DNA from: Eisenbergiella sp963559585
GTDB taxonomy: Bacteria; Bacillota; Clostridia; Lachnospirales; Lachnospiraceae
Assembly: GCA_963559585.1 (NCBI GenBank)
Contig: CAUWLJ010000025.1
Location: 1-38,257 of the forward strand
Reading direction: 5' to 3'
Length of the DNA stretch: 38,257 nucleotides
Below are positions 14,770-22,908 of this stretch, in pieces. Numbering within the stretch: position 1 is the stretch's first letter; the number at the start of each line of letters is the position of its first letter. The translations under genes and the position numbers were made by a program. The notes under the pieces were generated by a model that was not told the origin of the DNA, did no database searches, and saw nothing but the letters and a program-made list of their open reading frames with translations.

Positions 14770-15816
14770 TTATGAGAAGGCAGGAACCCTGCCCTTCTGC
14801 GCCACTGCGATATAGGTCTTTCCCGTATTAAGCTGGATCTCGTTTCCATTATCGTCAAAATATCTGGTAGGGCCGTATTCCGAGGTCTTCTGCCAGGTGA
14901 TATGGATGGCTTTTCCCCTGGTAAAATAGTAACCGTCCTGAGTGGTATCCAGATTGGCAAAATTCAGATAGCCATTTTTGTCCAGCTTCACCCACTGGGT
15001 ATTCTGAACGATCACATTGGCAAAGGAAAGCTGTTCTCCGTTCATGCCGTCCTTCTGTGCCTTGCCGTGGATGTTTTTGTAGTACAGCCCGTCCGCAGGA
15101 TTGTAAGTAAAGCTGCTCTTGGTGTACGGGAAAATGTTGGACAGATTGATTGTATTTGCCGGAAGCGCCGCCGCTCCATACTGATCCAGGGTGTTGATTC
15201 CGGGAGCGAAATTAAAATGCTTTGCGTTATAGTACTGCGGGCGGATGTTCAGGGAGTAGCCCAGGCTGGCAGCCGCCTTCGTGATGCCGTCACCGCTGAT
15301 ATAGGCATTGTGGGGCGCTTTTCTGTCCGACGTGCGGAAGAAATAGCCTGATCCGGGCGCTTCTCCCCCCACTCCGTACTCCTTGGTGCCGGACAGGTTG
15401 TTGATGTCGGGCATGGTGATCCTGTCCTTCATATAAACCACGCCGCCGAAATGGATCAGGATGGGATCCCATTCGGTCGCCTGGGGTATGTAATAGGCAC
15501 GGCAGCTTCTGATATTTCCGATCTTGGAAAGCCCCTGCCAGTCATCGATAATCGCCATCTGCCTGGAAATATCTCCCTCCTCCATAATCTCATAGAGTAC
15601 CTTGGCATGGCTGATGCCGTAGGAAGGCTGGGCCACCTTATCCGTGGGCATCATCACCGCAATGGGCCTCGTTCCTGCCTGCGCCGCGCTGACAGGCTCA
15701 TTGGTGTAGACGCTTCTCACCTGACCCGCTGCCTGTACCCCTTCTGCCGGTACAGCCAGCGCCGCCGTCAGCATCATGGCCGCAGCCGCGGCCAGTATCT
15801 TTACTCCTTTTCTCAT
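14770..15816 (-). CDS. DUF3048 (YerB-like) secreted protein
   Basis: A 348-residue exported protein of the DUF3048/YerB family. It has a typical signal peptide (MRKG, hydrophobic AAAAAMMLTAALAV, cleavage likely after VQA near residue 30). Family hallmarks include RPIAVMMPTDKVAQPSYGISHAKVLYEI, then EGDISRQMAII, IGNIRSCRAYYI and a C-terminal half ending ITWQKTSEYGPTRYFD. YerB of Bacillus is a lipoprotein; no lipobox cysteine is seen here, so this one may be released or held by other means. The start at 15814-15816 follows AAGGGAG; the upstream 18-codon extension is Arg-rich and has no site. It is 76 bp after rseP in the same direction. The molecular role is unknown. Confidence 0.9.
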   Translation of the reverse strand: MRKGVKILAAAAAMMLTAALAVPAEGVQAAGQVRSVYTNEPVSAAQAGTRPIAVMMPTDKVAQPSYGISHAKVLYEIMEEGDISRQMAIIDDWQGLSKIGNIRSCRAYYIPQATEWDPILIHFGGVVYMKDRITMPDINNLSGTKEYGVGGEAPGSGYFFRTSDRKAPHNAYISGDGITKAAASLGYSLNIRPQYYNAKHFNFAPGINTLDQYGAAALPANTINLSNIFPYTKSSFTYNPADGLYYKNIHGKAQKDGMNGEQLSFANVIVQNTQWVKLDKNGYLNFANLDTTQDGYYFTRGKAIHITWQKTSEYGPTRYFDDNGNEIQLNTGKTYIAVAQKGRVPAFS

Positions 15817-15892
15817 GTGTAACTCCCTTCTGCGCTTTCTGCGCGTAGCTATTGGAAACCGCACAGACACAGCTGCGCGGCTGTTCCCCTGT

Positions 15893-16939
15893 CTATTTCA
15901 GAAGCCTGGATATGTCGTTGAACATCACCAGCACCATCACGATCATCAGCACCACGAATCCGGCGAAATGCACCATTCCCTCTTTTTCCGGGGGAACCGG
16001 TTTGCCGCGCACTGCCTCCACCGCCAGGAATACAAGCCGTCCCCCGTCCAGAGCCGGCAGGGGAAGCAGATTGATCACGCCCAGATTGACGCTTAAAAGC
16101 ATGGCAATATTGATCATATTCAGCATCACCACCCAGATCCCATAGGGCTCCGCTTCCTCCTTCACCTCATTGATCACCTGCGCCATACCGATGGGGCCGG
16201 ACACATCGTCCCTGCCCGCCTTGCCCTGCAGCAGCATCAGCAGGCTCTTTACCGTGGCCTTCAGGCAGTAACGCACCTCATAATAGGCAGATCTGAAAAA
16301 GCCTGCCTCCCGGGCATCCACATACTCGCTGTAGCCCTGGAAGCCCAGCAGGTACCGCCCGCTTTCCTCCTCATATCTGGGTGTGAGCACCGTGGTATAT
16401 TTCTGCCCGTCCCGCTCATATTCGATCTCCATGGTTTTGCCCGGATTCACATAGGTATTGATCATAATCTCACGGCTCACATAAATGCGCTCACCGTCCA
16501 TTCTGGTAATCAGATCTCCCGCCTGCATCCCGGCCTCCTGAGCAGGATACCCCTCCATCACATCCTGAAGCACCGGCCGGTCGGTTCCCGTATATCCCAC
16601 AATGATCAGGGCAAACACAAAGGCCAGGATAAAGTTGAAAAATGGCCCCGCAAACACGGTGGAAATCCTTGCCCACACGCTGGCGTTGGGAAATGCCCCT
16701 GCGGATGCGCCGGAGCCGTTCTCCAGCCCGTCCTCCCCCTCGAACACACAGGCGCCGCCAATGGGGAGCAGCCGCAGGGAATACTCCGTCCCCCCTCTGG
16801 TGAAATGCAGAAGCTTGGGGCCCATTCCGATAAAAAACTCCACCACCGTGATCCCGTTGGCCTTGGCCAGAAGGAAATGTCCCAGCTCATGTCCCAGCAC
16901 GATCACTCCAAATATCAGGATAAACAATATGATAGTCAA
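15893..16939 (-). CDS. rseP: RIP metalloprotease RseP (site-2 protease)
   Basis: A 348-residue M50 intramembrane zinc protease that clips membrane-embedded substrates such as anti-sigma factors or signal-peptide remnants. The first membrane helix carries HELGH (His17, Glu18, His21), a PDZ domain lies in the middle (QDVMEGYPAQEAGMQAGDLI), and the third zinc ligand is in NLLPLPALDGGRL near residue 308. A membrane segment ends the protein. The start codon is TTG (16937-16939), overlapping the dxr stop as TTGA, which indicates translational coupling. In many Firmicutes ispG and polC follow directly; here DUF3048, TIGR04076, a pseudogene and a kinase intervene. Confidence 0.95.
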   Translation of the reverse strand: MTIILFILIFGVIVLGHELGHFLLAKANGITVVEFFIGMGPKLLHFTRGGTEYSLRLLPIGGACVFEGEDGLENGSGASAGAFPNASVWARISTVFAGPFFNFILAFVFALIIVGYTGTDRPVLQDVMEGYPAQEAGMQAGDLITRMDGERIYVSREIMINTYVNPGKTMEIEYERDGQKYTTVLTPRYEEESGRYLLGFQGYSEYVDAREAGFFRSAYYEVRYCLKATVKSLLMLLQGKAGRDDVSGPIGMAQVINEVKEEAEPYGIWVVMLNMINIAMLLSVNLGVINLLPLPALDGGRLVFLAVEAVRGKPVPPEKEGMVHFAGFVVLMIVMVLVMFNDISRLLK

Positions 16940-18090
16940 TGAATTTTCTCCTTTATCCGGTCAATATACGCATAGGTCTCCGCCTCCGCCTGCAGAATCC
17001 CGTCCACATCCGGGTTCGGAACCGTTCTGTGCTGATCCATGCAGGCCTCAATCAGCTCCGCGATCTCCAGAAAGCCGATCTTTTTCTCCAGGAAAAGGGC
17101 CACCGCCCTTTCATTGGCAGCGTTGAACACGGTGGGCATGCTTCCTCCCATCCTGGCCGCCCGCATTCCCAGCTCCAGCCCCCGGAAGGTCTCCCGGTCG
17201 GGGCGTTCAAAGGTAAGCTGCCCCAGCCTGAAAAAGTCCACCCGCTCTCCCTTCATGGGCCGCCTGTCCGGGTAAAAAAGGGCATACTGGATGGGAAGCT
17301 TCATATCCGGCACGCCCAGCTGGGCCATCACCGCTCCGTCCTGGTATTCTACCATGGAATGGATGATGCTCTGAGGGTGCACCAGCACCTCGATCTGATC
17401 CAGGGAGACGTCAAAAAGCCATCCGGCCTCCATCACCTCCAGCGCCTTGTTCACCAGGGTGGCGGAGTCCACGGTGATCTTACGTCCCATAGACCAGTTG
17501 GGATGGCGGAGGGCATCCTCCACCCCCATGTGCATAAGCTCCTGCCTGGTTTTTCCCCGGAAGGGGCCGCCTGAGGCGGTGAGCCAGATCCTGCTGGCCT
17601 GCTCCTTTTTCTCCCCGTTCATGGACTGGAAAATGGCGCTGTGCTCGCTGTCCACAGGAAGGATGGACACCCCATGCTTCCTGGCAAGCGGCATGATCAG
17701 ATGGCCCGCCGTCACCAGCGTTTCCTTATTCGCAAGGGCGATGGTCTTACCGCTTTCAATGGCCGCTATGGTGGGCCGGATGCCGATCATCCCCACGATG
17801 GCCGTCACCAGGATCTCCACACTCTCCTCCCTGGCCAGGGCAAGAAGCCCCTCCATGCCGGAAAGCACCCTCACAGGCAGGTCACGCACCCTGCTTTTCA
17901 GATCCGCTGCCGCCTGAGCGCTCCACATCACCGCAAGCGCCGGCGCAAACTCCCGAATCTGCTTCTCCATCAGCTCCACGCTGTTCCCGGCTGCCAGACC
18001 CACCACCTTCAGATCCTGATTTTCCCTCACAATCTCCAGCGTCTGCGTCCCAATGGAGCCCGTGGAGCCTAAAACTGCAATTTTTTTCAT
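16936..18090 (-). CDS. dxr: 1-deoxy-D-xylulose-5-phosphate reductoisomerase
   Basis: Dxr converts DXP to MEP with NADPH, the first committed step of the MEP isoprenoid pathway, and is the target of fosmidomycin. The 384-residue product has the NADPH-binding GSTGSIGTQTL (about 8-18), the metal-binding VDSEHSAIFQ, the ASGGPFRG loop, and HPNWSMGRKITVDSATLVNKALEVMEA in the catalytic domain, then the C-terminal helical domain. Three in-frame ATGs cluster at 18090, 18096 and 18102; the one at 18090 has GGGG at the best distance and fits the usual MKKIAVLG start. It overlaps rseP by 4 bp and follows cdsA by 149 bp. Confidence 0.96.
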   Translation of the reverse strand: MKKIAVLGSTGSIGTQTLEIVRENQDLKVVGLAAGNSVELMEKQIREFAPALAVMWSAQAAADLKSRVRDLPVRVLSGMEGLLALAREESVEILVTAIVGMIGIRPTIAAIESGKTIALANKETLVTAGHLIMPLARKHGVSILPVDSEHSAIFQSMNGEKKEQASRIWLTASGGPFRGKTRQELMHMGVEDALRHPNWSMGRKITVDSATLVNKALEVMEAGWLFDVSLDQIEVLVHPQSIIHSMVEYQDGAVMAQLGVPDMKLPIQYALFYPDRRPMKGERVDFFRLGQLTFERPDRETFRGLELGMRAARMGGSMPTVFNAANERAVALFLEKKIGFLEIAELIEACMDQHRTVPNPDVDGILQAEAETYAYIDRIKEKIH

Positions 18091-18239
18091 TTTCATCCCC
18101 ATTCCGGAGCGTAAACGGCAGAAGCTGCCTGCCATGCCGGCTGTCTGCGACGCCCCTGCACCAACAGCCCCGTGAAGCACAGGCCGCTGCCTGTTCCCCG
18201 CATTCTCCGCTTATTCCGCACCCATTCCCGGCCTCAGTC

Positions 18240-19121
18240 CTACTCAAACCGGATCAGTAGTATGGCCAGATAATAAATGATGGGAGCAGTAAACAGCACG
18301 CTGTCAAACCGATCCATGATCCCGCCGTGTCCGGGAATCAGCCTGCCGTAATCCTTGATCTGATGGTTGCGCTTGATTCCTGATGCCGCCAGATCGCCCG
18401 CCTGGGAAATCACTGCTCCCGCTGCACAGATCAGCGCCGCAATCCAGGTGATATTCTGGTCTGCAAACAGCTTTTCCAGGAACAGCCAGCCGAACAGGGC
18501 ACCCACCAGCGCAGAGCCCAGCACACCGCCCACGGCCCCCTCCACCGACTTTTTGGGACTGAGCACGGGAGCCAGCTTATGCTTTCCGATGGCCATTCCC
18601 GTCAGATAAGCGCAGGTATCACAGATCCAGGAGCTGATAAAGATCAGCCACACCATATAGATCCCTCCGGGAAGCTCCCTGGTCAGATAGATAAAGGAAA
18701 AAAGCACCGGCGCATAAAACAGGCAGAAGAACGCCTTCATCACCGTATCCGCATGGATTCCGGGGAAAGAAAACACGTACACAAACATCATTCCCAGGAA
18801 AGCCAGTCCCAATACGCCAATCCAGTAGACAGGCTCCGCTCCGCCGTATACCGCCAGATAATAGAGCACACAGCCTGCATATCCTGCCAGCTCCAGCGGG
18901 CTTACTCCTAAGCCTCCTGTATGCGCCGTTTCTTTGCTCTTCCCCGCCTTTTCCGCAGTTTTCTGCGCCCCCGCCGTCACGCCGCAGGCCTTTGTCAGCT
19001 CACGATACGCGGTCAGGGACAGGCACAGAAGCCCCAGCGCCAGCACGCCGTCCCCGGCAAGAAGCAGAACCAGCGCAAGGATTACCAGCACCACACTGCT
19101 CATCAGTCTCTTTCCAAACAT
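18240..19121 (-). CDS. cdsA: Phosphatidate cytidylyltransferase
   Basis: CdsA makes CDP-diacylglycerol from phosphatidic acid and CTP, the branch point for phosphatidylglycerol and other phospholipids. The 293-residue protein is a multi-pass membrane enzyme with the C-terminal signature around SPKKSVEGAVGG, then SQAGDLAASGIKR and KDYGRLIPGHGGIMDRFDS, which carries the Asp residues for metal binding. The N-terminal half has several hydrophobic helices and a short Lys/Thr-rich loop (about residues 50-72). It follows uppS by 22 bp within the pyrH operon. Confidence 0.95.
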   Translation of the reverse strand: MFGKRLMSSVVLVILALVLLLAGDGVLALGLLCLSLTAYRELTKACGVTAGAQKTAEKAGKSKETAHTGGLGVSPLELAGYAGCVLYYLAVYGGAEPVYWIGVLGLAFLGMMFVYVFSFPGIHADTVMKAFFCLFYAPVLFSFIYLTRELPGGIYMVWLIFISSWICDTCAYLTGMAIGKHKLAPVLSPKKSVEGAVGGVLGSALVGALFGWLFLEKLFADQNITWIAALICAAGAVISQAGDLAASGIKRNHQIKDYGRLIPGHGGIMDRFDSVLFTAPIIYYLAILLIRFE

Positions 19122-19143
19122 ACCTTTTCCCTCCGCAGACTGT

Positions 19144-19857
19144 CTATTCCTTCACCAGGCCGTAGCGTCTGTCTCTATGATTATATGCCTCCACAGCTTT
19201 TTCCAATTCCTCCTTTGTGAAGTCCGGCCAGGCCACCGGGGTAAAATAGAACTCCGTATAGGCTAACTGCCACAGCAGGAAATTGGAAATTCTCTGTTCA
19301 TTGCAGGTTCTGATCAGAAGATCCGGGTCCGGCAGGCCCGCCGTATCCAGTGCCGCTCCCACCGTATCCTCCGTAATCTGAGAAGCGTCAAGACTGCCCT
19401 CCTGAGCCTGTCTGACCAGACTGCACACAGCGCGCCGGAGCTCATCCCGCCCGCCGTAATTTAAGGCAATCTGAAAATGCAGGCCCGTATTGTTCTTCGT
19501 AGACTCCTCAAGCTGGGCAATCCTCTGTCTGATGTCCTCGTCCAGCCCTGTCTTATCCCCGATCACCCGCACGCACATATTGTTCTTCGCCGCCGTTTTC
19601 AGGCAGGTTTTCATATAATTGCGAAGGAGCCCCATCAGGGCATCCACCTCATCCCTGGGCCGGTTCCAGTTTTCTGTGGAAAAAGCGTACACGGTCAGGT
19701 ACTGAATCCCCATCCGATAGGCTTCCTCACAGATCACCTCCACCGTCTTTGCCCCCTGCACATGGCCATAGTTGCGGGGCATCCCCTTGGCTTTTGCCCA
19801 GCGTCCGTTTCCGTCCAGTATGATCGCCACGTGCTTCGGCACCTTTTTCTCCGCCAT
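19144..19857 (-). CDS. uppS: Undecaprenyl diphosphate synthase (isoprenyl transferase)
   Basis: UppS adds eight isopentenyl units to farnesyl diphosphate in cis, making the lipid carrier for peptidoglycan and other wall polymers. The 237-residue enzyme shows HVAIILDGNGRWAKAKG (catalytic Asp15), GH (in YGHVQGAK), YAFSTENWNRP and the C-terminal DPDLLIRT...RISNFLLWQLAYTE region. The ATG at 19855-19857 is chosen, 8 bases after GGAAGGAG; a TTG six codons upstream overlaps that site and is rejected. Isoprenoid precursors come from Dxr and IspG encoded in the same region. Confidence 0.96.
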   Translation of the reverse strand: MAEKKVPKHVAIILDGNGRWAKAKGMPRNYGHVQGAKTVEVICEEAYRMGIQYLTVYAFSTENWNRPRDEVDALMGLLRNYMKTCLKTAAKNNMCVRVIGDKTGLDEDIRQRIAQLEESTKNNTGLHFQIALNYGGRDELRRAVCSLVRQAQEGSLDASQITEDTVGAALDTAGLPDPDLLIRTCNEQRISNFLLWQLAYTEFYFTPVAWPDFTKEELEKAVEAYNHRDRRYGLVKE

Positions 19858-19944
19858 CCGTCCATCTCCTTCCAAAAAGGGACAGGCTTGCCGCCCGCCC
19901 CTCCTGTCTGTATCATCCTGTTCTGTGCATATACCGTAGTATGC

Positions 19945-20496
19945 TTAAACGGTGAGGATCTCCTTGGATTTCTCCTCTACCAGCCTGTCCACTTCCTTCA
20001 CATACCTGTCGGTCAGCTTCTGAAGCCCGTCCTCCAGCTCCTTGATCTCGTCCTCGCTCACATCCTCCTTGGCAAGCTTCTTAAAGTGGTCATTGCCGTC
20101 CCTGCGGATGTTGCGGACAGCCACCTTACCCTCCTCGCCCTTCTTTTTAATATCCTTCACCAGGGCCTTCCTGCGCTCCTCCGTCACCTCTGGGAACACC
20201 AGTCGGATCACGGAGCCGTCGTTGCTGGGGGTGATTCCCACATCGGAAGCCATGATCGCCTTCTCGATTTCCTTGATCAGGGATTTCTCCCAGGGGGAAA
20301 TCTGAATCATTCTGGGCTCGGGAACGGAAATATTGCCCACCTGCTGAATAGGAGTAGGGGTTCCATAGTAGTTTACCTTAATCTTGTCCAGCACATGGGG
20401 ATTGGCCCGGCCTGCGCGGATGGAGGCAAAATCTGCCGCCAGGTGCTCAATCGTCTTACTCATCTTATTGTCGAACTGCTGTAATTTCTCATTCAT
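19945..20496 (-). CDS. frr: Ribosome recycling factor
   Basis: Frr, together with EF-G, splits the post-termination ribosome. At 183 residues it is the normal length. Recognisable segments are FASIRAGRANPHVLD, YYGTPTPIQQVGNISVPEPR, DVGITPSNDGSVIRL and the coiled-coil end RRDGNDHFKKLAKEDVSEDE. It lies 25 bp after pyrH, as in most Firmicutes, and 87 bp before uppS. Confidence 0.97.
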   Translation of the reverse strand: MNEKLQQFDNKMSKTIEHLAADFASIRAGRANPHVLDKIKVNYYGTPTPIQQVGNISVPEPRMIQISPWEKSLIKEIEKAIMASDVGITPSNDGSVIRLVFPEVTEERRKALVKDIKKKGEEGKVAVRNIRRDGNDHFKKLAKEDVSEDEIKELEDGLQKLTDRYVKEVDRLVEEKSKEILTV

Positions 20497-20521
20497 CTGT
20501 CAGATCCTCCCTTGCTGATTT

Positions 20522-21217
20522 TCAAACCGTAACCCGGGTCCCGTTAAACCGTCCCTTTACGGTATTTACAATACTGTTTTCCTCATTCAGGCCGAACACC
20601 CACATGGGCATCCGGTTGTCCCTGGCCAGGATGGAGGCCGTCATATCCACCACCTGGAGATTCTTCTCCACCACCTCGTCGATGGTCACCTCATCGTACT
20701 TCCTGGCGTCCGGGTTCTTCTTCGGGTCGTCGTCGTACACGCCATCGATGGCCTTGGCCAGAAGGATCACCTCCGCCTCCACCTCAATGGCACGCAGCAG
20801 CACGCCCGTATCCGTGGAAAAATAAGGGTGGCCGGTTCCTCCCGCAAAGAACACCACTTTTCCCGCTTCCATAGCCTCCACAGCCGCATCCTTGGAAAAC
20901 AGGCTGGTAAAGGTGCTGCAGGCAAACGGGGTGAAAATCTCCGTACCCAGTCCCTCGCTTCTGCAGATCTCGGACACATAGATGCAGTTCATCACCGTGG
21001 CCAGCATCCCGATCTGATCCGCCTTCGTCCGATCCATATTCTCACTGGTTCTGCCGCGCCAGAAATTACCGCCGCCGATCACCACGCCGATCTGCAGCCC
21101 TTCCTGCGCCAGCTCCTTCATCTGCAGGACGACACCGCGCACCGTCGCCTCGTCAAAGCCCTGCTTCTTCTCACCGGCAAGCGCTTCTCCGCTTAATTTC
21201 AACATGATTCTGCGCAT
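20522..21217 (-). CDS. pyrH: UMP kinase
   Basis: PyrH phosphorylates UMP to UDP and is usually GTP-activated and UTP-inhibited. The 231-residue amino-acid-kinase-fold protein begins RRIMLKLSGEALAG, has the GGGNFWRG phosphate loop, the ADQIGMLATVMN helix, a GTGHPYFSTDTG substrate segment and the DGVYDDDPKKNPDA loop. The ribosome site before the ATG at 21215-21217 is weak (GGATTGAAAG). It is the first gene of the long operon reading through frr, uppS, cdsA, dxr, rseP and probably DUF3048 and TIGR04076. Confidence 0.97.
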   Translation of the reverse strand: MRRIMLKLSGEALAGEKKQGFDEATVRGVVLQMKELAQEGLQIGVVIGGGNFWRGRTSENMDRTKADQIGMLATVMNCIYVSEICRSEGLGTEIFTPFACSTFTSLFSKDAAVEAMEAGKVVFFAGGTGHPYFSTDTGVLLRAIEVEAEVILLAKAIDGVYDDDPKKNPDARKYDEVTIDEVVEKNLQVVDMTASILARDNRMPMWVFGLNEENSIVNTVKGRFNGTRVTV

Positions 21218-21302
21218 CTTTCAATCCATGCCTTTCCGCAGCCTGTCTGCCCCGGCGCACGCTTCCGCCCGCGACAGTCTGCACATTTTCTCACTGCTTA
21301 TT

Positions 21303-21332
21303 ATTATAGCATTCCTTCAATATGTTGTGCAA
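21303..21332 (-). promoter_or_regulatory. Sigma-A promoter of the pyrH operon
   Basis: On the minus strand: TTGCAC (21327-21332), 18 bp, a perfect TATAAT (21303-21308). The start point would be about 80 bases before pyrH. It lies directly downstream (in transcription direction) of a family B end fragment. Confidence 0.7.
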
Positions 21333-21345
21333 TCTATTTTTGCAG

Positions 21346-21366
21346 CAGTTCAGCCATATCGGTTTG
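21346..21366. repeat. Left-end fragment of palindromic element family B
   Basis: CAGTTCAGCCATATCGGTTTG is identical to 4525-4545 of the full element, and the preceding bases (TTTTTGCAG against TTTTTGTAA) are nearly so. Similarity ends after 21366. It sits between trkH and the pyrH promoter. Confidence 0.65.
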
Positions 21367-21384
21367 AGCGGTTGCCCTCCCACT

Positions 21385-22821
21385 TTATTTTTTCCACGTC
21401 CCGGGAACCAGCAGCAGGAGCATGGGGAAGATCTCAAGCCTTCCGGCCAGCATGTCAAACATCAGCACATATTTGGAAAAATCAGAAAAAAATGCAAAAT
21501 TTCCCATAGGCCCCGCCAGCTCCAGCCCCGGGCCGATATTGTTCAGCGCCGACACCACCGCCGTCACGTTGGTGGTAAAGTCATGGCCGTCCAGGCTGAG
21601 ACAGAGGATGGAGGCTGCCAGAATCAGCAGATAGGTAATCAGGAAAATATTGGCCGCACGCACCACCGTATGCTCCAGCTTCTTCCCGTCCATCACCACC
21701 ACCTTCACGCTTCTGGGATGGATCAGGAAGGCCAGCTCTTTTCTGATGGTCTTTAAATACATCAGCACGCGGGAAACCTTGATTCCTCCGCCCGTACTGC
21801 CCGCGCAGGCTCCAATGAACATCAGTCCCACCAGAAGCGTTCTGGACAGCTCCGGCCACAGGTTAAAATCCGTGGTGGCAAAGCCGGTGGTGGTCATGAT
21901 GGAGGCCACCTGGAAGGCCGCATGGCGCAGGCTGTCCCCGAACGCCCCCACCTGGGGCAGGATGTTCAGGGCAATGATCAGGGTCGCCACGGCAAAAATA
22001 CCTAGGTACCCCCGCACCTCCTCCATTTTAAGCGCATCCCGCCCTTTTTTTATGAGGATCAGATAATAAAAGGAAAAGTTCACGCCGAAAAGGAGCATGA
22101 AAATGGCCACCACCACCTGCAGGTAGGGGCTGTAGCTGGCCATGCTGTCCGACAGGATGCCGAAGCCTCCCGTTCCCGCCGTGCCGAACGCGGTGCAGAT
22201 GGTGTCAAAAAGCGGCATACCTCCCAGGAGAAGCAGCACCATTTCCACGAAGGTAAGCGCCAGATAGATTCCATACAGCACAAAAGCGGTCTGCCTCATA
22301 CGCGGCACCAGCTTGCTCACGGAGGGTCCGGGGCTCTCCGCCCTCATCAGGTGCATGGTCTGGCCGCTGGACATGGGAATGATCTGCAGGACGAATACCA
22401 GAACGCCCATTCCGCCGATCCAGTGGGAAAAGCTTCTCCAGAACAGACCCGCGCGGGTCAGCGCCTCCACATCAGCAAGGATGCTGGCCCCCGTAGTGGT
22501 AAACCCGGATATGATCTCAAACAGTGCGTCCGTAAAACGGGGAATATCCCCGGAAAGCCACAGCGGAACCGCCCCCACCAGGCTCATCACGATCCAGCCC
22601 AGCGCCACGGCCACAAAGCCCTCTCTGGCATAGAAATTACCCACCTGCTCCCGCTTTCTGGAGAACAGGCTGCCGCACACAACGGTACAGGCTGCGCAGC
22701 CCAGATAAACCGGCCAGTTTTCCTCTCCGTACAGCAGGGCCACCAGAAAAGGGAGGAACAAAAAAATGCCCTCCACTCTCAGAATCCAGCCCAGTATATA
22801 ACCAATGCTTTTGTAATTCAT
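21385..22821 (-). CDS. trkH: Trk-type potassium uptake channel, membrane subunit
   Basis: A 478-residue polytopic TrkH/KtrB-family channel. The four pore loops can be followed as TTTGAS (after the second helix pair), GTAGTGGFG, TTTGFATTDF and CAGSTGGG, each holding the filter glycine expected of the superfamily. It works with a cytosolic RCK ring, here TrkA encoded 87 bp upstream in the same direction, to take up K+. The protein starts MNYKSIGYILGWILRVEG, typical of Clostridia TrkH. The operon order trkA-trkH is common in this group. Confidence 0.95.
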   Translation of the reverse strand: MNYKSIGYILGWILRVEGIFLFLPFLVALLYGEENWPVYLGCAACTVVCGSLFSRKREQVGNFYAREGFVAVALGWIVMSLVGAVPLWLSGDIPRFTDALFEIISGFTTTGASILADVEALTRAGLFWRSFSHWIGGMGVLVFVLQIIPMSSGQTMHLMRAESPGPSVSKLVPRMRQTAFVLYGIYLALTFVEMVLLLLGGMPLFDTICTAFGTAGTGGFGILSDSMASYSPYLQVVVAIFMLLFGVNFSFYYLILIKKGRDALKMEEVRGYLGIFAVATLIIALNILPQVGAFGDSLRHAAFQVASIMTTTGFATTDFNLWPELSRTLLVGLMFIGACAGSTGGGIKVSRVLMYLKTIRKELAFLIHPRSVKVVVMDGKKLEHTVVRAANIFLITYLLILAASILCLSLDGHDFTTNVTAVVSALNNIGPGLELAGPMGNFAFFSDFSKYVLMFDMLAGRLEIFPMLLLLVPGTWKK

Positions 22822-22908
22822 GAAAAACCTCGTTTTCCCCGGCTGCCTTCCGGGCTGTTCTTATTTGAATATCCCCAAGGGTACATTTTCCCTCATTGCT
22901 GCGCCGCC

